DNA from: Williamsia maris
Lineage (GTDB): Bacteria; Actinomycetota; Actinomycetes; Mycobacteriales; Mycobacteriaceae
Assembly: GCF_024171815.1 (NCBI RefSeq)
Contig: NZ_JAMTCJ010000001.1
Location: forward strand, 186,001-250,000
Reading direction: 5' to 3'
DNA length: 64,000 nucleotides
Shown: piece after piece, positions 56,851-64,000 of the stretch
How positions within the stretch are numbered: position 1 is the stretch's first letter
How the letters are laid out: each line of letters starts with the position of its first letter
Notes under the pieces: generated by a model
Seen by the model: only the letters and a program-made list of their open reading frames with translations
The model's database searches: none
Told to the model about the DNA's origin: nothing
Program-made: the position numbers and the translations under genes

Positions 56851-58182
56851 TCAGGGCGCGATCGCGACCGAGCGGACGGCCGCGAGGCACTCGGCGTCGA
56901 CCGACTGGCCCTGACCGCCGTCCTGACACCCGACACTGACCTGCAGCGCGGACTCGACGACCACGTACCAGCGGATCTGCCCGCCCGAGACGGGCGTCTC
57001 GCGGTAGCCGATGACGTCGCGGTCGCCGTAGCGGGTCCGCGGCGAGAACTCGGTGACGACGTCGGTCCCGCGCTGGTCCAGACGGTTGCGCAGGCTGACC
57101 GCCACGGTGTCGATGGTGGAGTCGGAGCGCACCGAGTTCTGGACCAGGATGATCCGGCGGTCGTCCGAGCGCGCCGCGAACGTGGTGAAGGGGACGGCTC
57201 CGTCGTCGTCGGCGGGATCACTGGTGCGGCGCCACCCCGCGGGCACGGTCACCGACACCCGGCCGACGTCCGCGGTGACCCCGGCGGGAGTCGGGGTGTC
57301 GCCGGTGGTCCGGTCGGCCCGGGCGGTGTCGGCGAGCCGTTGCGCGTCGTCGGTGTCGGTGCGCCAGGGCGCGACGACGATGACCGCGACGAGCACGGCG
57401 ACCAGGACGGCCGACGCGGCGGTGACGATCGCGACGGTCTGGGCCCGGGACCGGGGCGCGGCGGATCCGACGGGAGCCGAGGTGAGCGGCGGCGCGGGTT
57501 GCCGGGTGCCGCCGTGCCGGTGCAGCAGGACGCGTTCGACCGCGGCGATGCGGCCGGTCGGCGTGTGCTCGTCGAACAGTCCCAGCGTGGCGGCCACCCG
57601 ATCGCGGTTGTCGCCGTCGACGAGGATCGCCTCCACGGCGTCACCGACGAGGGGTTCGAGAGCATCCGCGGCCTCGTCGTCGTCCAGCGTCTCGTCGAAG
57701 ACCGACGTGGCCGTCACCGACCAGTGGCCGGCGTCGCGGGTCAACTGGTGGACGTCGAGGCGACCGTCATGACATTCGGCGACGACACACATCTGCGCCG
57801 AGGACTCCATGTGCGCCTGCGCGATGGCGACGGCTCGCGGGACGACCGAGAGTGCGACGCGGTCATCGACGGCCGTCCGGATCGCCTCGGTGAGCAACGA
57901 CGTGCGCAGCGTGCCCCACGCGGTCGGGTGGGCGAGGGTGATCGCTTGCGGATCGGCGCCGGTCAACGCGTCGGCGAACACCGCCGTCCAGGCCTCGCGA
58001 GCAGGTCTGCGGACGCCGTTGACCACGACGTACGGGCTGTTGATCGATTCGACGAGGGGGCCGATGCGCAGACCTGGCCGACCGGCCACTTCGAGGCGGG
58101 AGTAGGCGACGTCGACCACCATGGCCCGACGGGACGACGGTCCGGCCGCAGCCGCGGGCGACGCCGTCTCGGTGGAGGCCAT
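56851..58182 (-). CDS. Type VII secretion-associated protein (Rv3446c-like)
   Basis: 443 aa. N-terminal ASKHA-like domain (MVVDVAYSRLEVAGRPGLRIGPLVESI), one membrane helix near residues 251-272 (VAIVTAASAVLVAVLVAVIVVAP) and an outside domain that reads VTVPAGWRRTSDP ... GYRETPVSGGQIRWYVVVES. This matches the ESX-4 type VII secretion-associated family (TIGR03931). Its usual neighbours esxT, esxU and eccC4 are not here; instead ispH follows. Met21 (58122) is an alternative start. Confidence 0.82.
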   Translation of the reverse strand: MASTETASPAAAAGPSSRRAMVVDVAYSRLEVAGRPGLRIGPLVESINSPYVVVNGVRRPAREAWTAVFADALTGADPQAITLAHPTAWGTLRTSLLTEAIRTAVDDRVALSVVPRAVAIAQAHMESSAQMCVVAECHDGRLDVHQLTRDAGHWSVTATSVFDETLDDDEAADALEPLVGDAVEAILVDGDNRDRVAATLGLFDEHTPTGRIAAVERVLLHRHGGTRQPAPPLTSAPVGSAAPRSRAQTVAIVTAASAVLVAVLVAVIVVAPWRTDTDDAQRLADTARADRTTGDTPTPAGVTADVGRVSVTVPAGWRRTSDPADDDGAVPFTTFAARSDDRRIILVQNSVRSDSTIDTVAVSLRNRLDQRGTDVVTEFSPRTRYGDRDVIGYRETPVSGGQIRWYVVVESALQVSVGCQDGGQGQSVDAECLAAVRSVAIAP

Positions 58183-58192
58183 CGCCGACGGG

Positions 58193-59143
58193 TCAGCGGG
58201 CGGTGCGGGCGGGGCGCAACTCCCGGGGAAGCGCGAACGTGAGGGTCTCGTTGGCCGTGGTGACCGTCTCGACGGTGCCGTAGCCGTGCTCGGCCAGGAG
58301 GTCGACGACGCCGCGGACCAGGACCTCGGGCACCGATGCGCCGGAGGTGACGCCCACGGTCTGCGCGCCCTCGAACCAGGCGGTGTCGATGTCGCGGGCG
58401 TAGTCGACGAGCTTCGACGCTCGGGCGCCTGCCTGCAGGGCGACCTCGACCAACCGGACCGAGTTCGACGAGTTCGTCGAACCCACGACGATGACGAGAT
58501 CGCAGTGCGGGGCCATGGCCTTGACCGCGACCTGGCGGTTCTGGGTGGCGTAGCAGATGTCGTCGCTGGGCGGGTCCTGCAGCAGCGGGAACCGCTCGCG
58601 CAGACGTCCCACGGTCTCCATGGTCTCGTCGACCGAGAGCGTGGTCTGCGAGAGCCAGATCACCTTGGACTCGTCGCGCACCTCGACCGCGTCGACGCCG
58701 GCCGGGCCGTCGACGAGCTGGATGTGTTCGGGCGCCTCACCCGCGGTGCCCTCCACCTCCTCGTGGCCCTCGTGGCCGATGAGCAGGATGTCGAAGTCGT
58801 CGCGGGCGAACCGCTTGGCCTCCTGGTGGACCTTGGTCACCAGGGGGCAGGCGGCGTCGATGGTCCGAAGGTTGCGTGCCGCGGCCGACGCGTGCACGGC
58901 CGGGGAGACGCCGTGGGCGGAGAAGACGACGAGCGCACCCTCGGGCACCTCGTCGGTCTCCTCGACGAAGATCACGCCGCGCTCGGTCAGGGTCTCGACG
59001 ACATGCCGGTTGTGCACGATCTCCTTGCGCACGTAGACCGGCGCGCCGTGCTTCTCGAGGGCTCGCTCCACGGTCTCGATCGCCCGATCGACTCCCGCGC
59101 AGTATCCGCGGGGTTCGGCCAGAAGTACTTTTTTGGCGGTCAT
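58193..59143 (-). CDS. ispH: 4-hydroxy-3-methylbut-2-enyl diphosphate reductase
   Basis: 316 aa. Three Cys bind the 4Fe-4S cluster: C15 ([12 protein letters not shown]), ACPLVTKVH and ICYATQNRQ. The [11 protein letters not shown] and TSGASVPE substrate loops are present. It makes IPP and DMAPP in the MEP pathway. ATG 59143 with GGAGCCC before it. It lies only 10 bp past the T7SS-associated start, and is likely on one transcript with it. Confidence 0.96.
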   Translation of the reverse strand: MTAKKVLLAEPRGYCAGVDRAIETVERALEKHGAPVYVRKEIVHNRHVVETLTERGVIFVEETDEVPEGALVVFSAHGVSPAVHASAAARNLRTIDAACPLVTKVHQEAKRFARDDFDILLIGHEGHEEVEGTAGEAPEHIQLVDGPAGVDAVEVRDESKVIWLSQTTLSVDETMETVGRLRERFPLLQDPPSDDICYATQNRQVAVKAMAPHCDLVIVVGSTNSSNSVRLVEVALQAGARASKLVDYARDIDTAWFEGAQTVGVTSGASVPEVLVRGVVDLLAEHGYGTVETVTTANETLTFALPRELRPARTAR

Positions 59144-59213
59144 GGGCTCCAGACTACGTGCCTTTCTCACCCCATTTGTGGTGACCACCGTGGCGATGAG
59201 GCAGAGTTGACCC

Positions 59214-60110
59214 ATGATTCGTCCACCGTTCGCGGCTCGTGTCGTCACCGGGCTCATCGTGACCGCGATCGAGGAGACCCGGAAGCTGCCGAGCACCGCC
59301 GTCACCCTCCCGATGACCGCAGTCAGCCAGACCCTGCAGGCGGGAATGCGTTTCCAGCAGGGAATCGCCGAACTGGCCATCAAGGGCGACGAGGTCCTCG
59401 ACGCGCTGTTCCACCGCGCACAGGAGGAACCCGAGTGGGCGACCTTCGACGACGACGCGCCTGCAGATGTGACGCACGACCCCAAGTCGCAGGCGCCGAG
59501 CGACTCCGAATCGACCTCGACGACCGCGACGGTGACTCCGATCACCGCTGCCCCGACCGCCACCGCGGCGAGCGAGGACGCGCCCACCGGGAGCGCCACC
59601 CCCGGCCACATCCCGACCGGCCCGGACGAGCCCACGCCCGCCGACATGCCGTCGGAGCAGGCCGACACGGTCGAGCCCACTCCCCCGGCGAAGGCCACGA
59701 AGGCGCCGGTGAAGGCACCTGCCAAGAAGTCCCCCGCGAAAAATGCTCCTGCGAAGAAGGCTCCTGCGGCCACGGCCGCTCCCGCGAAGCCGTCGACCGG
59801 CGACACGGGTTCGGCGAACGACGATGCCGCGCCGTCGAACACCGGGCGGTTCGCGCTGTACAGCTCCGCTCCCGAGAACGTCGTGCGCTCCGACGTCGAG
59901 GCGACACCGGTCGCCCCGTCCGCGGACGCCCCCGAGATCGTCGAGTACCTGGACTACGACGGGCTCACCCTGGCGCAACTCCGTTCCAAGATCCGCTCGG
60001 TCGACCTCGACGACCTGCGGGCGCTCGCCGACTACGAGCGCAGCCATCGTGGCCGCGCCCCGTTCCAGACGATGCTCGACAACCGGATCACGGCCGCGGC
60101 AGGCAAGTGA
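59214..60110 (+). CDS. Lipid-droplet-associated protein
   Basis: 298 aa. N-terminal amphipathic part ([40 protein letters not shown]), a long disordered middle rich in Pro/Ala/Lys ([18 protein letters not shown]), and a conserved C-terminal helix pair [38 protein letters not shown]. This is the actinobacterial lipid-droplet-associated family encoded between ispH and xseA (Rv1109c place). It probably coats wax or triacylglycerol droplets, fitting Gordonia/Rhodococcus-type lipid storage. Confidence 0.82.
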   Translation: MIRPPFAARVVTGLIVTAIEETRKLPSTAVTLPMTAVSQTLQAGMRFQQGIAELAIKGDEVLDALFHRAQEEPEWATFDDDAPADVTHDPKSQAPSDSESTSTTATVTPITAAPTATAASEDAPTGSATPGHIPTGPDEPTPADMPSEQADTVEPTPPAKATKAPVKAPAKKSPAKNAPAKKAPAATAAPAKPSTGDTGSANDDAAPSNTGRFALYSSAPENVVRSDVEATPVAPSADAPEIVEYLDYDGLTLAQLRSKIRSVDLDDLRALADYERSHRGRAPFQTMLDNRITAAAGK

Positions 60111-60138
60111 GCGCGTCGATCCACCCCGGATCGCTGCG

Positions 60139-61383
60139 ATGAGCGGGCCCGGCAAGTCCACGCCGGAGGACCCGTGGCCCGTACGCACGCTCAACACCAA
60201 GATCGCCGACTGGATCCACCGCCTCGGTCAGGTGTGGGTCGAGGGCCAGATCACCCAGATCAGCCGTCGCGGGTCGAAGACCGCGTTCCTACAGCTGCGT
60301 GACCCGTCGGCCGACATCTCGATATCGGTGACCTGTTCGCCCGCCGTGCTCGATCGCTGCGAGGTCCCGCTCACCGAGGGCATCCGCGTGGTGATGGCCG
60401 GACGGCCCAGTTTCTACACCGGCCGCGCGACGTTGTCGTTGCGCGTCACCGAGATCCGACCGATGGGCATCGGCGAACTGCTCGCGCGGATCGAGCGCCT
60501 CCGTCGACTGCTCGCGGCCGAGGGCCTCTTCGAACCGGCCCTCAAGCGGCCGCTCCCGTTCCTGCCGCACGGTGTCGGTCTGATCACCGGTCGCTCCAGC
60601 GCCGCCGAACGCGACGTGCTCTCGGTCGCGCAGGGTCGGTGGCCGTCGGTGCGGATCGAGGTCCGCAACACCCCGGTGCAGGGACCGACCGCGGTCCCGG
60701 CGATCCTGCGTGCGCTCGCCGAACTCGAGGCCGACCCGGGCGTGTCGGTGATCATCATCGCGCGCGGCGGGGGCAGCGTCGAGGATCTGCTGCCGTTCTC
60801 CGACGAGACGCTGCTGCGCGCGGTGTCGCAGGCGCGGACGCCGGTGGTCTCGGCGATCGGGCACGAACCCGACCACCCGCTGCTGGACCTGGTCGCCGAC
60901 CTCCGGGCCGCGACACCGACCGACGCCGCCAAGAGAGTGGTCCCCGACGTGGCCGCCGAGTTGGCGTTGATCGACGAGCTCCGTGCGAGAACTGCGGGCG
61001 CACTGCGCAACTGGGTGTCGCGGGAACACCGGGGGCTGCTCGGTCTGCGCGCCCGGCCGGTGCTGGCCGACCCGCTGCGGATGATCGACGAACGCACCGA
61101 ATCGCTCGACCGGACCCTGCGCGAGGTGCGGCGTGAGGTCGCGCGGTTCGTCGGACACGAGGAGCATCGGGTCGAGAGCCTGGCCGCCCGACTGTCCACG
61201 TTGGGGCCGGCACAGACGCTGGCCCGCGGATACGCGGTGGTGCAGCGGATACACGGCGACGATCCACCCGAGGTGGTCGCGTCCGTTGGCGACATGCCCA
61301 TCGGGTCGCAGCTGCGCGTACGAGTCGCCGACGGTGCCATGCGCGCCGCGGTGATGGGCACCGACAAGAAGAGGGATGCATAG
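60139..61383 (+). CDS. xseA: Exodeoxyribonuclease VII large subunit
   Basis: 414 aa. N-terminal OB fold ([24 protein letters not shown]), catalytic core [15 protein letters not shown] and [19 protein letters not shown], then coiled coils. It degrades single-stranded DNA with XseB. ATG 60139. A YAVVQR turn near the C-terminus matches the family. Confidence 0.95.
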   Translation: MSGPGKSTPEDPWPVRTLNTKIADWIHRLGQVWVEGQITQISRRGSKTAFLQLRDPSADISISVTCSPAVLDRCEVPLTEGIRVVMAGRPSFYTGRATLSLRVTEIRPMGIGELLARIERLRRLLAAEGLFEPALKRPLPFLPHGVGLITGRSSAAERDVLSVAQGRWPSVRIEVRNTPVQGPTAVPAILRALAELEADPGVSVIIIARGGGSVEDLLPFSDETLLRAVSQARTPVVSAIGHEPDHPLLDLVADLRAATPTDAAKRVVPDVAAELALIDELRARTAGALRNWVSREHRGLLGLRARPVLADPLRMIDERTESLDRTLREVRREVARFVGHEEHRVESLAARLSTLGPAQTLARGYAVVQRIHGDDPPEVVASVGDMPIGSQLRVRVADGAMRAAVMGTDKKRDA

Positions 61384-61683
61384 ATGGCCACCCGCAAGAC
61401 CGACGCCGACACCGAGGAGCCCTCGGTCGACGAGCTCGGCTACGAGCAGGCCCGCGACGAACTGGTCGCGGTCGTCCGCACCCTGGAGCAGGGCGGTCTC
61501 GACCTCGACGCGTCCCTGACCCTGTGGGAGCGCGGTGAGGCGCTGGCGCGCCGGTGTGAGGAACATCTCGAGGGTGCGCGCAGGCGCATCGAGACCGCGC
61601 TCGGCGATGTCGATGCGGACACCGACTCCGACATCGTCGACGACGATGACGACGGCGATCTGGACGACGACACCGACGACTGA
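61384..61683 (+). CDS. xseB: Exodeoxyribonuclease VII small subunit
   Basis: 99 aa. [51 protein letters not shown] is the XseB core. The last about 30 residues are nearly all Asp, an unusually long acidic tail. It starts directly after the xseA stop. Confidence 0.94.
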   Translation: MATRKTDADTEEPSVDELGYEQARDELVAVVRTLEQGGLDLDASLTLWERGEALARRCEEHLEGARRRIETALGDVDADTDSDIVDDDDDGDLDDDTDD

Positions 61684-61687
61684 GTCG

Positions 61688-61714
61688 GGCCGGTCTATCC
61701 GGTGGGGACCGGCC
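61688..61714. terminator. Bidirectional hairpin between xseB and the DUF4245 gene
   Basis: GGCCGGTC (61688-61695) pairs with GACCGGCC (61707-61714). It lies between convergent genes and overlaps the last codons of the DUF4245 gene. Confidence 0.5.
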
Positions 61715-62282
61715 GGTTCCGTTGCGGTTGCAGGACCTTCGCCGAGGTCACCGCGGACGCCAACGTCTGGAAGTCGCTCTCGTTCGCCTTGCTGTACAGG
61801 GCGATACGCGTGTCCCTGGTGTCGGTGACCCACACCGACTTACCGTCGTCGGCGCCGTATCGGACCCATTGCGCGCCGCCGACCTCGATGACCCCGCGGC
61901 CCAGTACCTGCCCGGTGCTCAGATACCCGACGAGGGAGTCCTCGGTCGCGTCGGTCTGGCTGAGCTGCATGTACACGCCGTCTCCGGTGATGTAACCGGC
62001 GTTGCTCACGGTCTTGCCGTCGATACCGCCCCGGCTACCGGAGTTCGGCTTCCAGTCCGTCGGGGTCTCGGGTAGCCGGATGGGGAACGACATCGTCTGG
62101 GCGTCGGCGGTCAGGCCGGCGGTCACGTCGTAGGCGGGGGTCTTGTCGTCGCGCGCCCCGCCGGTCAGACCGACCGAACAGTTACCCGAGACGACCGCGA
62201 TCACCGCACAGATCGCGATGAGCGGGATCAGCGACCAGATCATGTCTTTGTGATCGGTCAGTATCCGGGGTTTGGCAGCCAC
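61695..62282 (-). CDS. DUF4245 membrane-anchored protein
   Basis: 195 aa from GTG 62282 (VAAKPRILTDHKDMIWSLIPLIAICAVIAVVSG), so the N-terminal helix is an anchor and the rest is outside the cell. The beta-rich domain (TDWKPNSGSRGGIDGKTVSNAGYITGDGVYMQLSQ) matches DUF4245 (Rv1100 place, beside glpX). Function unknown. Confidence 0.85.
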   Translation of the reverse strand: MAAKPRILTDHKDMIWSLIPLIAICAVIAVVSGNCSVGLTGGARDDKTPAYDVTAGLTADAQTMSFPIRLPETPTDWKPNSGSRGGIDGKTVSNAGYITGDGVYMQLSQTDATEDSLVGYLSTGQVLGRGVIEVGGAQWVRYGADDGKSVWVTDTRDTRIALYSKANESDFQTLASAVTSAKVLQPQRNRPVPTG

Positions 62283-62371
62283 GAGACCAGTATCCACGCA
62301 CGCCCATGAAAGGATGAGCACCACACCCGCCGTGGGCTCCCACCACGCGCGACCGAGCACTGGAGGCCTCC

Positions 62372-63376
62372 ATGTCCGACCCCGTCCGCTCCCCGCAAGC
62401 CCCGGATCGAAATCTGGCGATGGAGCTGGTCCGGGTGACCGAGGCAGCGGCGCTCGCGGCCGGACGCTGGGTCGGACGCGGCGACAAGAACGGCGGCGAC
62501 GGCGCGGCGGTCGACGCGATGCGCCAGCTGCTGTCGACAGTGTCGATGCGCGGCGTCGTGGTCATCGGCGAGGGCGAGAAGGACGAGGCCCCGATGCTCT
62601 ACAACGGCGAAGAGGTCGGGAACGGCGAGGGACCCGAGGTCGACGTCGCCGTCGACCCGATCGACGGCACCACGCTGATGGCCGAGGGCCGCCCGAACTC
62701 CATCGCGGTTATCGCGGTGTCCGAGCGCGGCACCATGTACGACCCGTCCGCGGTGTTCTACATGGAGAAGATCGCCGTCGGCCCGGAGGCCGCGGGCGCC
62801 ATCGACATCAACCAGTCCGTCGAGTGGAACGTCACCTCGGTGGCCAAGGCCAAGAACATCGCCGTCGCCGACACGACCGTCGTCGTGCTCGACCGTCCCC
62901 GTCACGCCGATCTGATCGGCGAGATCCGCGCTGCGGGCGCCAAGGTGCGGCTCATCTCCGACGGTGACGTCGCCGGTGCGATCGCCGCCGCGCAGGCGGA
63001 GAGCTCGGTGGACATGCTGATGGGCATCGGTGGCACGCCCGAGGGCATCATCACCGCCGTCGCGATGAAGTGCATGGGCGGCGAGATCCAGGGCAAACTG
63101 TGGCCACAGACCGAGGCCGAGCGCCAGAAGGCGCTCGACGCCGGCCTCGAACTCGACCAGAAGCTGACCACCAACGACCTGGTCAAGGGCGAGAACATGT
63201 TCTTCTGCGCGACCGGCGTCACCAACGGCGACATGCTGCGTGGCGTGAGCTACCGCTCGACCGGCGCCACCACCCGCTCGCTGGTGATGCGGTCGAAGTC
63301 CGGGACGATCCGACGGATCGAGGGCTTCCACCAGGTGGACAAGCTGCGTGAATTCGCGACCATCGACTTCGGTTAA
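62372..63376 (+). CDS. glpX: Class II fructose-1,6-bisphosphatase
   Basis: 334 aa. [17 protein letters not shown] and [17 protein letters not shown] carry the metal-binding acids; [20 protein letters not shown] follows. It makes fructose-6-P in gluconeogenesis, the only FBPase type in most actinobacteria. Adjacent to fum. Confidence 0.96.
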   Translation: MSDPVRSPQAPDRNLAMELVRVTEAAALAAGRWVGRGDKNGGDGAAVDAMRQLLSTVSMRGVVVIGEGEKDEAPMLYNGEEVGNGEGPEVDVAVDPIDGTTLMAEGRPNSIAVIAVSERGTMYDPSAVFYMEKIAVGPEAAGAIDINQSVEWNVTSVAKAKNIAVADTTVVVLDRPRHADLIGEIRAAGAKVRLISDGDVAGAIAAAQAESSVDMLMGIGGTPEGIITAVAMKCMGGEIQGKLWPQTEAERQKALDAGLELDQKLTTNDLVKGENMFFCATGVTNGDMLRGVSYRSTGATTRSLVMRSKSGTIRRIEGFHQVDKLREFATIDFG

Positions 63377-63387
63377 GGTCGTTGTCC

Positions 63388-64000
63388 ATGAGTGATTCTG
63401 ACGCCGACGGCACACCGCAGTTCCGTATCGAACACGACACCATGGGCGAGGTCCGGGTACCCATCGACGCACTGTGGCGGGCCCAGACCCAGCGTGCGGT
63501 CGAGAACTTCCCGATCTCCCACCGCCCGCTGGAGCGCACGCAGATCCGCGCGATGGGGCTGCTCAAGTCCGCGTGCGCGCAGGTGAACAAGGATCTCGGG
63601 TTGCTCGACGCCGAGAAGGCCGACGCGATCATCGCCGCCGCCGCCGAGATCGCCTCCGGTGCGCACGACGACCAGTTCCCGATCGACGTGTTCCAGACCG
63701 GCTCGGGCACCAGCTCGAACATGAACGCCAACGAGGTCATCGCCTCGATCGCGAAGGCCGCCGGTGTCGAGGTGCACCCCAACGACCACGTCAACATGTC
63801 GCAGTCGTCGAACGACACCTTCCCCACCGCAACCCATGTGGCCGCGACCGAGGCCGCGGCGACCGACCTGATCCCCGCACTCGAGCACCTGCACGAGGCC
63901 CTCGCGGCCAAGGCCATCGAATGGCGTGAGGTCGTCAAGTCCGGTCGCACCCACCTGATGGACGCCGTCCCGGTCACCTTGGGTCAGGAGTTCGGTGGTT
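63388..64000 (+). CDS. fum: Class II fumarate hydratase (partial, 3' end outside)
   Basis: 204 residues visible. [30 protein letters not shown] start; [50 protein letters not shown], all typical of FumC. The reaction is fumarate to malate. A TAAGGT -10-like hexamer (63374-63379) ends 8 nt before ATG 63388. The signature SSxxMPxKxN lies past the window end. Confidence 0.96.
   Translation, partial: MSDSDADGTPQFRIEHDTMGEVRVPIDALWRAQTQRAVENFPISHRPLERTQIRAMGLLKSACAQVNKDLGLLDAEKADAIIAAAAEIASGAHDDQFPIDVFQTGSGTSSNMNANEVIASIAKAAGVEVHPNDHVNMSQSSNDTFPTATHVAATEAAATDLIPALEHLHEALAAKAIEWREVVKSGRTHLMDAVPVTLGQEFGG

Overview
This 64 kb window is a high-GC chromosomal segment from a mycolic-acid actinobacterium (order Mycobacteriales/Corynebacteriales). 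Gene order follows the Mycobacterium tuberculosis segment from roughly Rv3366 (spoU/trmL) to Rv3443c (rplM): dnaE2, imuB-imuA', a fatty acyl reductase like acrA1, guaA, choD, guaB3, guaB, a DUF5319 gene, rsdA-sigD, whiB3, groEL1-groES, the tsaD-rimI-tsaB-tsaE-alr-nnr-glmS block, glmM and rpsI-rplM. It then jumps to genes syntenic with Rv1110-Rv1098c (ispH, lipid-droplet protein, xseA-xseB, glpX, fum). Gordonia or a close relative is the best guess. This is inference from remembered synteny and protein resemblance, not from a search. No tRNA, rRNA, IS element or CRISPR array was recognised.

The main discovery is at the left edge. A reverse transcriptase gene (116-1402, minus) lies directly downstream of dnaE2. 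In the short gap between them I find a retron-type non-coding RNA: two 24-nt arms (1579-1602 and 1434-1457), complementary at 23 of 24 positions, enclose 121 nt that contain several short perfect hairpins. A G follows the 5' arm, as a retron branching guanosine would. No separate effector gene is present. The RT has about 100 extra N-terminal residues, and the unit probably shares the SOS-regulated dnaE2 transcript, because a LexA box lies upstream of dnaE2. A second LexA box precedes imuA'-imuB.

Region 5-18 kb holds accessory metabolism and regulation: an SBF/ACR3-type transporter, a two-domain acyl reductase coupled to a D-threonine-aldolase-like enzyme, a lipoprotein serpin, a flavoprotein divergent from an XRE-cupin regulator, a small alarmone synthetase, and an ECF41 sigma factor with its oxidoreductase partner and a matching promoter. 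Region 17.7-24.7 kb carries a Ser/Thr kinase, an ABC exporter, a 35-residue tryptophan-rich peptide gene with a strong ribosome binding site, and a PspC-type envelope-stress histidine kinase/response regulator divergent from a PspC membrane protein. Two identical-pattern palindromes lie in that divergent gap.

Region 24.7-51 kb is core metabolism: GMP synthesis, cholesterol-oxidase-like ChoD, SigD with its anti-sigma factor, WhiB3, the GroES/GroEL1 chaperone under CIRCE, t6A-tRNA modification, alanine racemase, NAD(P)HX repair and GlmS. An LLM oxidoreductase/phosphotransferase/TetR island sits between whiB3 and groEL1, and an MFS exporter/MarR pair sits between groES and tsaD. Two intergenic arrays of 21-bp-period repeats, each with forward then inverted units, lie exactly between convergent genes (24655-24741 and 42264-42531).

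Region 51-59 kb contains ESX-4-neighbourhood genes (WXG100-like proteins, glmM, rpsI, rplM, a type VII secretion-associated protein) without esxT, esxU or eccC4, and then the synteny jump. Many genes have a TANNNT -10 hexamer 6-8 nt before their start codon, which suggests leaderless transcripts and helped to choose starts.
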